Assembly (NCBI RefSeq): GCF_000719135.1
Contig: NZ_JOEK01000008.1
Coordinates: forward strand, 62,001-126,000
Origin: Streptomyces avicenniae
GTDB lineage: Bacteria; Actinomycetota; Actinomycetes; Streptomycetales; Streptomycetaceae
DNA: 64,000 bases
Direction: 5' to 3'
Shown here: piece by piece, positions 14,140-23,766 of the stretch
How positions within the stretch are numbered: the first letter of the stretch is position 1
Layout of the letters: every line of letters begins with the position of its first letter
The notes under the pieces: generated by a model
Told to the model about the DNA's origin: nothing
Seen by the model: the letters and a program-made list of their open reading frames with translations, nothing else
The model's database searches: none
Made by a program: the position numbers and the translations under genes

Positions 14140-17075
14140 CCGCCGACCTGACCTGCGGCTCCTGCCATGCGGCCAATCCGTCCATGGCGATGTTCTGCAT
14201 GTACTGCGGCGGCAGCCTCACCCAGGTGAGAGAGCCGTCGCGGCTGCGGCTGGTGACGGTCGTGTTCTGCGACATCTCGGGTTCGACGCAGCTGGCCCAG
14301 CGCTTCGACCCGCAGGTGTGGCACGGCATCCTGGAGGCGTACTTCGCGGAGGTGGGCGGCGCGCTGACGGCGGCGGGGGGCCGTCTGGAGAAGTTCATCG
14401 GCGACGCGGTGGTCGGCGTGTTCGGCGCCGATCTCGCGGGCGAGGACGACGCGGTGCGGGCCGTCGAGGGCGCGTTCGCCGGTCTTGAGCGGCTGGCCAC
14501 GCGCAACGCGGAGCTGCTGGCGCGCTACGGGCTGCGCCTCTCGGTGCGGTACGGGATCGCGTCGGGGCGCGCCGTCACGACGGACCGTGAGTCGTCCTTC
14601 GCGATCGGGACGGTGATGAACCGCGCCGCGCGGCTCCAGGGCGCGGCCCCGGTGGACGGCGTCGTGGTGGACGTGCGCACCTGGCTGCTGGTGCGGGACC
14701 GCGTGCGGTGCGAGGCGGTGCCGCCGGTGGCGGCCAAGGGCTTCGACCGGCCGCTGCGGGCCTGGGTGACGACGCCGCGTGGCGCGGCGGACGAGACGCA
14801 GGGCGCGTTCGTCAACCAGACGGACCTGATGGGGCGGCTGCGGCGTGACGTGCGCGCGGCCACCGGACGGGACGGCGTGACGGTCCTCGCGCTGCGCGGC
14901 GGGATGGGCAGCGGCAAGAGCCGGGTCCTGGACCGGCTGGCGGACGAGCTGGCGCGGCGTCCCGGGCTGCGGACGGTGCGGCTCGCGTGCCGTCCGGACG
15001 ACCGGGAGCACGAGGCGGCGCGGCTCGAACAGCTGCGGCGCGAGCTGGCCGGGCCGCGGGCGCCGCGCCGGGGCGGGAGCGCCGTGCCGTCGGTGCGGGA
15101 GCTGGTGTGGCGGGTCGGCGGGACGCTGGCGGCGCTCAGCCGCGACGAGGGCCCGGTCGTCGTGCTGGTGGACGACTTCCCGTACGCGTCGCCCGCCTTC
15201 CGCGAGCTGCTGCGGCCCCCGCCGGGGGACGGCGGGCCGCGGGTCTTCGTCCTCGCGGGCCGCGACGCGGCGGACGACGAGGGCGCGGAAGGTGAGGGCG
15301 ACTGGGGCGCGGACCGGACGTACCGGGTGCCGCCGCTGACGGATGCGGACGCGCAGACGCTGCTTGAGGTCGTCGGCGGGGACATCGCGCTGCACTCGGC
15401 GATGACGGCGGAGCCGCTGGTGCGGCGGGGCGGCGGCAACCCGTTGTTCCTCGAACAGCTCGCGGCGCTCGCGGGCGACGGGATCGTGGACGAGATCGCG
15501 CCCTCGGCGGAGGCCGCGCTCGGGGCGCGCATCGAGCCGCTGTCGGCGTCGGCGCGGCACGTCCTGGCCTGCCTGGGCGCGGGCGAGCGGGCGGTCGCGC
15601 CGGGCGATCTCGACGCGGTGTGCGACCTGCGGGAGGCGGAGCTGGACGCGGCGCTCGAAGAGCTGGACGCGGCCGGGCTGATCGGGAACCACGTCGCGGC
15701 GGAGGTGGCGTACGCGCAGATGGTGCTGGGCGACCGGGCGAAGGTGCATGTCGCGATAGCGGAGGGGATGCTGCGCGCGGTGCAGGACGATCCGACCGTG
15801 CTGGATCTCGCGGTGCTGCACGCGGTGCGTGGCCAGGGTTTCTGGCGGGAGTTCGACCCGGTGTCGGCCGGTGCGCGGGCGGCCGGGGAGCTGGCGGCGC
15901 GCTCGCTGGTGGCGGCGGCGCGGCAGGCGATCGCCCGCTCGGAGGTGGCGCGTGCCGTGGAGCTGTGCGGGCGGGCGCGGGAGCTGGCGGGCGCGGACGA
16001 GGCGCTGACGCTGGAGATCGCCGCGCTGGACACGTACGCGCTGGTGGCGACCGGCAGGCCGGACGAGGCGCTGGAGCGGATAGCGGCCGTGTCGGGCCTG
16101 CGCGGGAACGTGTCGGCGGCCTTCCACCTGCTCGTCACGGAGACGGTCGTGCGCGACCGGGAGAGCCCGCGGCTGCGCGCGCTGGCGCGGACGGTGGACG
16201 ATCCGACGGCCCTGGCGCGGCTGGACACCTGGGACGGCCTGCGGGCGGCCCGCGCGGGCGACTACCGGCGCGCCGAGGAGCTGCTGGAGTCGGCGTACGG
16301 GCGGATGCGGCGTTTCGGGATGGGCCTGGGCACGGCGGAGATCTACGGGAACCTGTCGCTGTTCCTCGTCTACGGCGACACGCCGGTCGCGGGGGCGCTG
16401 GAGCGGTGTCTCGCGCTGCGCGAGGAGGTGTCGGACGCGCCGCTGCTGCACGCGGTGGTGAGCTGTTCCGCGGCGATGCTCGTGCAGCTGTCGGGGGACG
16501 CGGAGGGCGCGCGGGCGATGGCCGCCGAGGCGTACGCCGTGTTCGACGGCATGGGGCACGAGCCGGGGCGGGCCGGGGCGCTGGAGTTCGGCGGGCAGGT
16601 GGCGGAGCTGGCGGGCGATCTGCCGGGGGCGGCGCGGTTCGCGCGGGCGGCGGGGGCCGTGTACGAGGCGCTGGGCGCGGACCGTACGGCGGTGCTGTGC
16701 GCGATGCGCGCGTACGTGCTGGACGGGGGTGAGCCGCCGCGGCGGCTCCTGGACGCGGAGGACAGCTGGGAGACGCGCGTCCTGCGGCACCAGTACGCGG
16801 CGCTCACCGCGCACGACGGCGGCGGGGGCGAGAGCGGCGACGCGGAGGAGGCGGGGCGACGTCTGGACCTGGCGCTGGAGGAGATCGGGCGGATACGCGG
16901 CGACGGGGTCAGGCTGCTGCCGCTGCTCGGCTGCCTGCGGATCGCCGGGCGTATCGGCGACGAGGTGCGCTCCCGGCGCGTCAGGAGGGCCGTGGAGGAG
17001 GCGTGGCGGCGCCGGGAGGCGGGGAGCGGTGGCGGTCGTTTCCCTGGTGACAGGTGGGGAACCCGGGGGGCGTGA
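14133..17075 (+). CDS. Zinc-ribbon, class III nucleotidyl cyclase, AAA ATPase and TPR fusion
   Basis: A 980-residue multidomain protein. A zinc ribbon (Cys8, Cys11, Cys22, Cys25) leads into a class III adenylate/guanylate cyclase domain (about 38-215) with metal-binding Asp47 (FCDISGST) and Asp91 (IGDAVVGVFG). Next is a STAND/AAA-like ATPase with Walker A GGMGSGKS (256-263) and Walker B VVVLVDD (342-348), then helical repeats to the end. This layout is common in actinobacterial signalling and LuxR-like proteins, but no C-terminal HTH is visible. It is coupled to the second DVEGHG peptide and to the topoisomerase gene. It may sense a ligand and regulate the locus; whether the cyclase is active is unknown. 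Confidence 0.82.
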   Translation: MVTADLTCGSCHAANPSMAMFCMYCGGSLTQVREPSRLRLVTVVFCDISGSTQLAQRFDPQVWHGILEAYFAEVGGALTAAGGRLEKFIGDAVVGVFGADLAGEDDAVRAVEGAFAGLERLATRNAELLARYGLRLSVRYGIASGRAVTTDRESSFAIGTVMNRAARLQGAAPVDGVVVDVRTWLLVRDRVRCEAVPPVAAKGFDRPLRAWVTTPRGAADETQGAFVNQTDLMGRLRRDVRAATGRDGVTVLALRGGMGSGKSRVLDRLADELARRPGLRTVRLACRPDDREHEAARLEQLRRELAGPRAPRRGGSAVPSVRELVWRVGGTLAALSRDEGPVVVLVDDFPYASPAFRELLRPPPGDGGPRVFVLAGRDAADDEGAEGEGDWGADRTYRVPPLTDADAQTLLEVVGGDIALHSAMTAEPLVRRGGGNPLFLEQLAALAGDGIVDEIAPSAEAALGARIEPLSASARHVLACLGAGERAVAPGDLDAVCDLREAELDAALEELDAAGLIGNHVAAEVAYAQMVLGDRAKVHVAIAEGMLRAVQDDPTVLDLAVLHAVRGQGFWREFDPVSAGARAAGELAARSLVAAARQAIARSEVARAVELCGRARELAGADEALTLEIAALDTYALVATGRPDEALERIAAVSGLRGNVSAAFHLLVTETVVRDRESPRLRALARTVDDPTALARLDTWDGLRAARAGDYRRAEELLESAYGRMRRFGMGLGTAEIYGNLSLFLVYGDTPVAGALERCLALREEVSDAPLLHAVVSCSAAMLVQLSGDAEGARAMAAEAYAVFDGMGHEPGRAGALEFGGQVAELAGDLPGAARFARAAGAVYEALGADRTAVLCAMRAYVLDGGEPPRRLLDAEDSWETRVLRHQYAALTAHDGGGGESGDAEEAGRRLDLALEEIGRIRGDGVRLLPLLGCLRIAGRIGDEVRSRRVRRAVEEAWRRREAGSGGGRFPGDRWGTRGA

Positions 17076-18142
17076 ACGAGCCGACGTCCCGCCCCCGGGC
17101 CGTGTCGCGGGCGCGCCTGCGCCACACACGTCCGACCGACCCGGGGTATCTGCGCAAGCGCCACGGGCGCGGTTTCCGCTACCTCGACGTGGACGGCGCG
17201 CCGCTGCGGGACGCGGAGGCGCTGGAGCGCATCGGCGGCCTGGTGATCCCCCCTGCGTGGCGCGACGTGTGGATCTGCGCGCACCCGCACGGGCACCTGC
17301 AGGCGGTGGGCACCGACGCGGCGGGCAGGCGGCAGTACCGCTACCACGAGCAGTTCAGGGCGCAGCGGGAGACGGCGAAGCACGCGAACGTGCTGGAGGT
17401 GGCGGAGGCGCTGCCGCGTATACGCGCCGGGGCGGCGGACCATCTCGCGCAGCGCGGGCTGACGCAGGAACGCGTGCTGGGGATGGCGGCCCGTCTGCTG
17501 GACATGGGGTTCTTCCGGGTGGGCAGCGAGCGCTACACGGACCAGCACAACACCTACGGCCTGACGACACTGCTGCGGGAGCACGTGCGCTGCGGGGACG
17601 GGCGGGCGACGTTCACCTACCCGGGCAAGCACGGGAAGCGGCAGGTGCAGGCCGTGATGGCGCCGGAGGTGTGCAGGGCGGTGTCGGCGCTGCGCAGGAG
17701 GCGCAGCGGGGGTGACAGGCTGCTGGCGTACTGGGCGGGCGGCGCGTGGCACGACGTGACGGGTGAGGACCTGAACGCCTACCTGAAGGATCTGGCGGGC
17801 GTGGACGTCACGGCGAAGGATTTCCGCACGTGGCACGGCACGGTCCTCGCGTCCGTGGGGCTCGCCGTCTCGCACAACGCGGCGCGTACGGACGCCGCGC
17901 GCAAGCGGGCCGTCGCGCGGGCGGTGCGGGAGGTGGCCGACTACCTGGGGAACACCCCGGCGGTCTGCCGGGCGTCGTACATCAATCCGCGCGTGATCGA
18001 GCTGTACGGGCGCGGGGTGACGGTGGAGCCCGCGCTCCAGCGCCTGGGGGCGGGCGCGGCGGCCGGGAGCCCGGCGACGCAGGGCGCCGTGGAGGACGCG
18101 GTGCTGCGGATGCTGCGCACGGGCCGCGCGCCGCGCGCCTGA
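17072..18142 (+). CDS. DNA topoisomerase IB (poxvirus-like)
   Basis: A 356-residue type IB topoisomerase. Catalytic residues are recognisable: the RVGSERY segment in the middle, GKHGKRQVQAVM, FRTWHGTVLA, and the tyrosine nucleophile in CRASYINPRV. It relaxes supercoils through a 3'-phosphotyrosine. GTG at 17072 overlaps the cyclase stop (GTGA) and is preferred to the upstream GTG at 17054. Bacterial relatives are usually free-standing housekeeping genes, so its coupling to a biosynthetic operon may be accidental. Confidence 0.88.
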   Translation: MNEPTSRPRAVSRARLRHTRPTDPGYLRKRHGRGFRYLDVDGAPLRDAEALERIGGLVIPPAWRDVWICAHPHGHLQAVGTDAAGRRQYRYHEQFRAQRETAKHANVLEVAEALPRIRAGAADHLAQRGLTQERVLGMAARLLDMGFFRVGSERYTDQHNTYGLTTLLREHVRCGDGRATFTYPGKHGKRQVQAVMAPEVCRAVSALRRRRSGGDRLLAYWAGGAWHDVTGEDLNAYLKDLAGVDVTAKDFRTWHGTVLASVGLAVSHNAARTDAARKRAVARAVREVADYLGNTPAVCRASYINPRVIELYGRGVTVEPALQRLGAGAAAGSPATQGAVEDAVLRMLRTGRAPRA

Positions 18143-18339
18143 CACCCCGGCACCCTGCCCACCGCGACGGCGGACGGGCGACCTGACGGCGAGTCACCCG
18201 GCCAGCCTGCCGCGGCTATCGGCACAATTGCCCCGTTTGCTGCCGCGGGTGCGGGGATACCAGGCGTGGGTCACGTCCGCGTGCGGGCGCCGGAGTCCGG
18301 GCGGCCCGCGGCCCGATCGACGCGCGAGGGAGCGCCTGC

Positions 18340-21183
18340 ATGCTGGTGCTGGTGGTCGCCCACCTGGTGTGCGCCGCCGTGCTGCCCCTGCTGCCCTCCC
18401 GTACCGGCCAGGCCGTCTGGCTGATCGCCGCCGTCCCCCCGCTGGCGACGTTCCTGTGGGCCGTGGTCTGGGCGCGCCGCGTGCTGGACGGTGAGGTGCT
18501 GCACGAGGGCGTCGCCTGGGCCTCCACGCTGGGGCTGCGGCTCGACTTCCGCCTCGACCCGCTCGCGCTGCTGCTCACGCTGGTGGTGAGCGGCATCGGC
18601 GTGCTGGTGCTCGCGTACGGCGCGGCGTACGGGGGCGAGGACCAGGGGCGGCAGGCGGGGCTGCTCACCGGGTTCGCCGGGCTGATGTTCGGCCTGGTCA
18701 CGGCGGACAACCTGTTCGTCCTGTACGTGTTCTGGGAGCTGACGACGGTCGCGTCGTTCCTGCTGATCGCCGGGCGGCGGCCGTCCACCGAGCGGCGCAG
18801 GGCGGCCGAGCAGTCGCTGCTGACGACCGTGGCGGGCGGCCTCGCCATGCTGCTGGGACTGGTGATGCTCGGTCAGGCAGCCGGGACCTACCGGATCTCG
18901 GCGCTGGTGGCCGACCCGCCGGGCGGCGGCGTCGTCCCGGCCGCGCTGGTGCTGATCCTGATCGGCGCGTTCACGAAGTCGGCGCAGTACCCGTTCCACT
19001 CCTGGCTGCCCGCCGCGATGGTGGCGCCCACGCCCGTCAGCGCCTACCTGCACGCCGCCGCGATGGTGAAGGCGGGCGTCTACCTGGTCGCGCGCCTGGC
19101 GCCCGGCTTCGCCGACGCGCCGGTGTGGCGGCCCCTGGTGCTCGGCGTCGGCCTGGCCAGCATGACGATCGGCGCGTGGCACGCGCTGCGTGAGAACGAC
19201 CTGAAGCGCATCCTGGCGTTCGCCACGGTCAGCGAGCTGGGCATGCTGATCGCGCTGTTCGGCGCGGGCACGCGGACCGCCGTCCTGGGCGGCGCCGTGA
19301 TGCTGCTGGCGCACGCGCTGTTCAAGTCGTGCCTGTTCATGGTGACGGGCCTCATCGACCGGACGACGGGCACGCGTGACCTGCGGCGGTTGTCGGGCCT
19401 GGGGCGGCGGATGCCCGTCGTCTGCGGGGTGGCGGTGCTGGCCGCCGCGTCGATGGCGGGGCTGCCGCCGTTCATCGGCTACGTCGGCGAGGACGCCGCG
19501 TTCGACGGATATCTGAACGACCATCTGCCGGGCGGTGCGTGGGCGCTGCTGTGGTTCACCGTCGCGTCCGGGCTGACGGTGGCGCTTGCCGCGCGGTTCG
19601 TGTGGGGCGCTTTCGCCCGCAAGCCCGGCGTGCCAGACGCCGGGCCCACGCCGACGCCCTACGGCATGCTGTGGCCCGCCGCCGTACCGGCCGCGCTGGG
19701 CGTGCTGCTGGGTGTGTGGCCGTCGCTGACGGGGCGACTGACCGAGCCGTGGGCCGACATGTTCCACGACACGGCCGCAGGGCACGCCTCCTACCACCTG
19801 GGTATCTGGCACGGCATCGGGTTCACCCTGCTGCTCGCACTGCTCACGTTCGCTATGGGCGCCGTACTGCACGCGTGGCGTGCACAGGTGATCGCTACGC
19901 AGCGGCGACTGCCCAGGCCGCCCGACGGCCAGCTCGTGTACCGCAGGACCGTGCGCGGCACGGTGGCACTCGCCGTACGCGTCACGCGCGTCACGCAGGT
20001 CGGCTCGCTGCCCGCGTACCTCGCCGTCGTGATGGCCACGGTCGTGCTGCTGAGCGCAGGGGCGCTGCTCGTGGGCGCGTCGCCCGTGGGCTCCGTCCCG
20101 CTGTGGCAGTCGATCGCCGAGGTGCCGCCCGCGCTGGTGGTCCTCGCGTGCGCGCTGGCCGTCGCGCTGACGCGGCAGCGGCTGGCGGCCGTGCTGCTGA
20201 CGGGCGCGGTGGGGTACGGCGTCGCGGTGCTGTTCGTGGTGCGCGGCGCGCCCGATCTGGCGCTGACGCAGTTCCTCGTGGAGACGCTGACGCTGGTCGT
20301 GACGGCCCTGATGCTGCGGCGGCTCCCGGCGCGCTTCACGCCCGAGCGCCAGCCGCTCGGCGCGCGGTGGACGCGCGGGGTGATCGCGGTGGCGGCCGGA
20401 GCCGTCGTGACGGCCCTGGCGCTCGTCGCGACGCACGCGCGGGCGCCGTCCTCGCGGCGTCCCGACTACACCGGGCGCGTGCACGAGACGGGCGCGGAGA
20501 ACGCGGTGAACGCCATCATCGTGGACTTCCGCGCGCTCGACACGATCGGGGAGATCTCCGTCCTGATGATCACGACCGTGGGCGTCCTGAGCCTGGTGCG
20601 CGTGTGGGGCGGTGCCGCCGCCGTGCCCGCCGTGCGGGAGCCCGCCGCCGTGACCTCCCCCGCCGCCCGCTGGGACGCGCCGCGCGAGCGGTGGCTGCCG
20701 GGCGCGGGTGAACTGCCGGGCACCGAACGCTCCGTGCTGCTCGAAGTGGTGACGCGCGCCCTGTTCTCGTCGATCGTCGTGCTGTCGCTGTTCCTGCTGT
20801 TCTCGGGCCATTACGGGCCCGGCGGCGGCTTCGCGGGCGGCCTGGTGGCCGGGCAGGCGTTCGTGCTGCGGTATCTCGTCGGCGGGCACGCCGACCTGGG
20901 GCTCGCGGCGCCCACGAACCCGAACCGCGTGCTGGGCGGCGGGCTGGTGATCGCCGCCGTGGTCGCGCTGGTGCCGGTGGCCTTCGGGCACGCGCCGCTG
21001 TCGGCCGCCGTGTGGCACCTGACGCTGCCGGTGCTCGGCGAGGTGCACGCGAGCACGAGCGTCTTCTTCGACATCGGCGTCTACCTGCTGGTCGTGGGCG
21101 TGATCCTGAAGCTGCTCGGGGCGGCGAGCGCGGTGGCGTCCACGCCTGAGCGCGCCCCGGCCGGGGAAGGCGCCACCCCGTGA
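18340..21183 (+). CDS. mrpA: Mrp antiporter subunit A (fused MrpA/MrpB)
   Basis: A 947-residue, roughly 20-segment membrane protein. The first half is a proton-pumping antiporter module like complex I NuoL, with TVASFLLIAGRR, SAQYPFHSWLPAAMVAPTPVSAYLHAA and the key charged residues in its helices. The last 150 residues (FSSIVVLSLFLLFSGHYGPGGGFAGGL) match MrpB, so A and B are fused as usual in actinobacteria. It forms the Na+(K+)/H+ antiporter core. It opens a six-gene operon, joined to mrpC by an overlap. The 197-bp gap before it shows no clear promoter to me. Confidence 0.93.
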   Translation: MLVLVVAHLVCAAVLPLLPSRTGQAVWLIAAVPPLATFLWAVVWARRVLDGEVLHEGVAWASTLGLRLDFRLDPLALLLTLVVSGIGVLVLAYGAAYGGEDQGRQAGLLTGFAGLMFGLVTADNLFVLYVFWELTTVASFLLIAGRRPSTERRRAAEQSLLTTVAGGLAMLLGLVMLGQAAGTYRISALVADPPGGGVVPAALVLILIGAFTKSAQYPFHSWLPAAMVAPTPVSAYLHAAAMVKAGVYLVARLAPGFADAPVWRPLVLGVGLASMTIGAWHALRENDLKRILAFATVSELGMLIALFGAGTRTAVLGGAVMLLAHALFKSCLFMVTGLIDRTTGTRDLRRLSGLGRRMPVVCGVAVLAAASMAGLPPFIGYVGEDAAFDGYLNDHLPGGAWALLWFTVASGLTVALAARFVWGAFARKPGVPDAGPTPTPYGMLWPAAVPAALGVLLGVWPSLTGRLTEPWADMFHDTAAGHASYHLGIWHGIGFTLLLALLTFAMGAVLHAWRAQVIATQRRLPRPPDGQLVYRRTVRGTVALAVRVTRVTQVGSLPAYLAVVMATVVLLSAGALLVGASPVGSVPLWQSIAEVPPALVVLACALAVALTRQRLAAVLLTGAVGYGVAVLFVVRGAPDLALTQFLVETLTLVVTALMLRRLPARFTPERQPLGARWTRGVIAVAAGAVVTALALVATHARAPSSRRPDYTGRVHETGAENAVNAIIVDFRALDTIGEISVLMITTVGVLSLVRVWGGAAAVPAVREPAAVTSPAARWDAPRERWLPGAGELPGTERSVLLEVVTRALFSSIVVLSLFLLFSGHYGPGGGFAGGLVAGQAFVLRYLVGGHADLGLAAPTNPNRVLGGGLVIAAVVALVPVAFGHAPLSAAVWHLTLPVLGEVHASTSVFFDIGVYLLVVGVILKLLGAASAVASTPERAPAGEGATP

Positions 21184-21644
21184 GGACCCTCGACGTGACG
21201 ATGGCGCTGGTGGTGGGCGGACTGTTCGCCACCGGCGTCTACCTGATGCTCCAGCGGTCCCTGATGCGCACGCTGCTCGGCCTCATCCTGCTGGGCCACG
21301 GCACGAACCTGCTGCTCCTCGTCTCGGGCGGCGCCCCCGGCGACCCGCCGGTCGTGCCCGAGGGCGCGTCGGGCGACGGCGACCGGTTCGCCGACCCGCT
21401 GCCGCAGGCCATGGCGCTGACGGCCATCGTCATCACCTTCGGCATCACGACGTTCCTCCTCGCGCTCGCCTACCGGTCGTGGCGGCTGGCCGGGCACGAC
21501 GAGGTGCGCGACGACATCGAGGACCGGCGGATCGGCACGGTCGGCGAGCGCGCCGACGCCGAACCGGCCGCGCTGCCGCCCGACGACCCCGCGCCCGACG
21601 TCCCCGCGCCAGAAGATCCAGCACCCGACGGGGGGCCGCGATGA
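21180..21644 (+). CDS. mrpC: Mrp antiporter subunit C
   Basis: A 154-residue protein with three membrane segments, homologous to NuoK. LGLILLGHGTNLLLL and DPLPQAMALTAIVITFGITTFLLAL are the family signatures, the second carrying the conserved PQALxLTAIVI motif. The last 45 residues are an unusual acidic, Pro/Asp-rich cytoplasmic tail (DDPAPDVPAPEDPAPDG). GTG at 21180 overlaps the mrpA stop. Confidence 0.9.
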   Translation: MRTLDVTMALVVGGLFATGVYLMLQRSLMRTLLGLILLGHGTNLLLLVSGGAPGDPPVVPEGASGDGDRFADPLPQAMALTAIVITFGITTFLLALAYRSWRLAGHDEVRDDIEDRRIGTVGERADAEPAALPPDDPAPDVPAPEDPAPDGGPR

Positions 21645-23155
21645 CGACGTGGCTGGTCGTCCTCCCCGTGCTGCTGCCGCTGCTGGCCGGCGGCGTGTCG
21701 CTGACGCTGGCGCGCCGCGCGTCCGCCCAACGCGTCCTGACGGCCGCGGTGCTGACGGTCGTGCTGGCCGACGCCGTGACGCTCCTGCTGCACGTGGACC
21801 GCGACGGCACGGCGGTCGTGGCCGCCGGGGGCTGGCGACCGCCGCTGGGGATCGCGCTGGTCGCCGACCTGACGGCCGCCCTGCTGCTGACCGTCGCCGT
21901 GCTGGTGGCGCTCGCCGTCCTGGTGTTCGCCGTGGGGCAGGGCACGGCGGGCGACTCGTCGGAGACGGCCGTGCCGTTCCACCCGGCGTACCTGCTGCTG
22001 GTCGGCGGCATCGGGCTCGCGTTCCTGTCCGGCGACCTGTTCAACCTGTTCGTCGCCTTCGAGGTGATGCTCGCGTCGTCCTACGTCCTGATCACGCTGA
22101 ACGCGGGCGAGGCGCGCGTGCAGGCCGGGATGACGTACGTGATGACGAGCCTCACGTCGTCCCTGCTGTTCCTCACCGCCATCGCGCTGGTCTACGGCGC
22201 GACCGGCACGGTGAGCTTCGCGGAACTCGCCGACCGCACCGCGGACCTGCCCGGCGGGGTGCGTACGGCGCTGGCGTCGTTCCTGCTGGTCGTGTTCGGC
22301 ATCAAGGCGGCCGTGGTGCCGCTGCACTTCTGGCTGCCCGACTCCTACCCGACCGCGCCCGCGCCGATCACCGCCGTGTTCGCCGCGCTGCTGACGAAGG
22401 TCGGCGTCTACGCGATGGTGCGCACGCAGACGCTGCTGTTCCCGCGCGACGACGTGTGGTGGCTGCTGGTGTGGGCGGCGGTGGCGACGATGCTGGTCGG
22501 CATCCTCGGCGCCATCGCCCAGGACAACGTCAACCGCCTGCTGTCCTTCACGCTGGTCAGCCACATCGGTTTCATGCTCTTCGGCCTCGCCCTCTCGGAC
22601 GCTGCCGGGCTCGGCGGGACGCTGCTGTACATCGTCCACCACATCGTCGTGCAGGCGTCGCTGTTCCTGGTGACGGGCCTGGTGGTGGCGCGCACGGGCA
22701 CCTCGGCGCTGCACCGCATGGAGGGCGAGGAGGGCGAGGGCGGCGGATCGCCGGTGGTGGCCGTGCTGTTCATGCTGCCCGCGCTGTCCCTCGCGGGCCT
22801 GCCGCCGTTCTCCGGCTTCATCGCCAAGTTCGCGCTGCTGCGGGCGGCTGCCGCGGACGGCGGGGCAGCCGCGTGGCTGCTGTCGGGCGCCGCGCTGGTG
22901 ACGAGCCTGCTCACGCTCTACGCGATGGTGCGCGTGTGGCGGGCCGTGTCGGCGCCCGCCGCGCGGGACGCGGAGCCGGTGGGGCACGGCGCGCGGACGC
23001 TGACGGTCGGCGCGGCGGCGGGGATGGTCGCGGCGGGGCTCGCGATCGCCGTCCTCGCGGGCCCGCTGGCGCGTGTCGCCGAGCGCGCCGCCGCCGACCT
23101 GAACCGGCCGGAGACGTACCGGCACGCCGTGACGGCCTCGGAGGAGCCCGGATGA
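21641..23155 (+). CDS. mrpD: Mrp antiporter subunit D
   Basis: A 504-residue, roughly 14-helix antiporter subunit homologous to NuoM/NuoN. LFNLFVAFEVMLASSYVLI, IKAAVVPLHFWLPDSYPTAPAPITAVFAALLTKVGVYA and LSFTLVSHIGFMLFGLAL are conserved ion-path segments. ATG at 21641 overlaps the mrpC stop (ATGA). Confidence 0.93.
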   Translation: MTTWLVVLPVLLPLLAGGVSLTLARRASAQRVLTAAVLTVVLADAVTLLLHVDRDGTAVVAAGGWRPPLGIALVADLTAALLLTVAVLVALAVLVFAVGQGTAGDSSETAVPFHPAYLLLVGGIGLAFLSGDLFNLFVAFEVMLASSYVLITLNAGEARVQAGMTYVMTSLTSSLLFLTAIALVYGATGTVSFAELADRTADLPGGVRTALASFLLVVFGIKAAVVPLHFWLPDSYPTAPAPITAVFAALLTKVGVYAMVRTQTLLFPRDDVWWLLVWAAVATMLVGILGAIAQDNVNRLLSFTLVSHIGFMLFGLALSDAAGLGGTLLYIVHHIVVQASLFLVTGLVVARTGTSALHRMEGEEGEGGGSPVVAVLFMLPALSLAGLPPFSGFIAKFALLRAAAADGGAAAWLLSGAALVTSLLTLYAMVRVWRAVSAPAARDAEPVGHGARTLTVGAAAGMVAAGLAIAVLAGPLARVAERAAADLNRPETYRHAVTASEEPG

Positions 23156-23766
23156 CGCCGACGACGCGGCGCCCCGACGCCCGCTCCCCCGCCCGCCGCC
23201 TCCTGCGGCGGCTGCCCATGCTCGCGTGGCTGCTCGCGCTGTGGGTGGTGCTGTGGGCGTCGCTCAGCGCGGTCGTCGTGCTGGGCGGGCTGCTGGTGGG
23301 CGCGGTGGTGCTGGCGGCGTTCCCCATGCCGGAGGTCGGCTCACGGGTACGGGCGCGCCCGGCGCGGATGCTGGCGCTGGTCGCGCGCATGCCGGGCGAC
23401 CTCGTGGCCTCTGCGGTGCGCGTCGGCTGGGCGGCCGTGCGGCTCGGGCCGCGCGTGCCCTCCGCGGTGGTCGAGGTGCGGCTCGCGTCCGACAGCGACC
23501 TGCTCATCACGGCGACGGCCGTGCTCACCACCATCTCCCCCGGCAGCCTGGTGCTGGAGATCGACCGGGGGCGGCGGCAGTTGTACGTCCACGTGCTGCC
23601 GATGGAGGGCCCGCGCGCGGTGGCGGACGGGCGGCGGCTGGTGCATCAGCACGAGGGGGCCGTCGTGCGCGCCCTCGGCCCGGCGGCCGAGGTCCGTGCG
23701 GTGGTCCGTGCGGAGCGTGAGCGGCGGCAGGCGGCGCGCGCGGCGGACGAGGAGGAGACCGGATGA
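23152..23766 (+). CDS. mrpE: Mrp antiporter subunit E
   Basis: A 204-residue subunit. Two closely spaced N-terminal membrane segments (MLAWLLALWVVLWASLSAVV, LGGLLVGAVVLAAF) are followed by a cytoplasmic alpha/beta region with the MrpE segment TAVLTTISPGSLVLEID and LYVHVLPME. ATGA overlap with mrpD. Confidence 0.88.
   Translation: MTPTTRRPDARSPARRLLRRLPMLAWLLALWVVLWASLSAVVVLGGLLVGAVVLAAFPMPEVGSRVRARPARMLALVARMPGDLVASAVRVGWAAVRLGPRVPSAVVEVRLASDSDLLITATAVLTTISPGSLVLEIDRGRRQLYVHVLPMEGPRAVADGRRLVHQHEGAVVRALGPAAEVRAVVRAERERRQAARAADEEETG

Noticed and set aside
13833..17129. A 1098-codon open frame antisense to the cyclase gene
   Set aside because: It is a GC-bias shadow: Arg/Pro/His-rich, no recognisable domains, and the sense strand encodes a clear multidomain protein.
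18271..21048. A 925-codon antisense frame over mrpA
   Set aside because: Composition typical of a shadow frame; mrpA is unambiguous.
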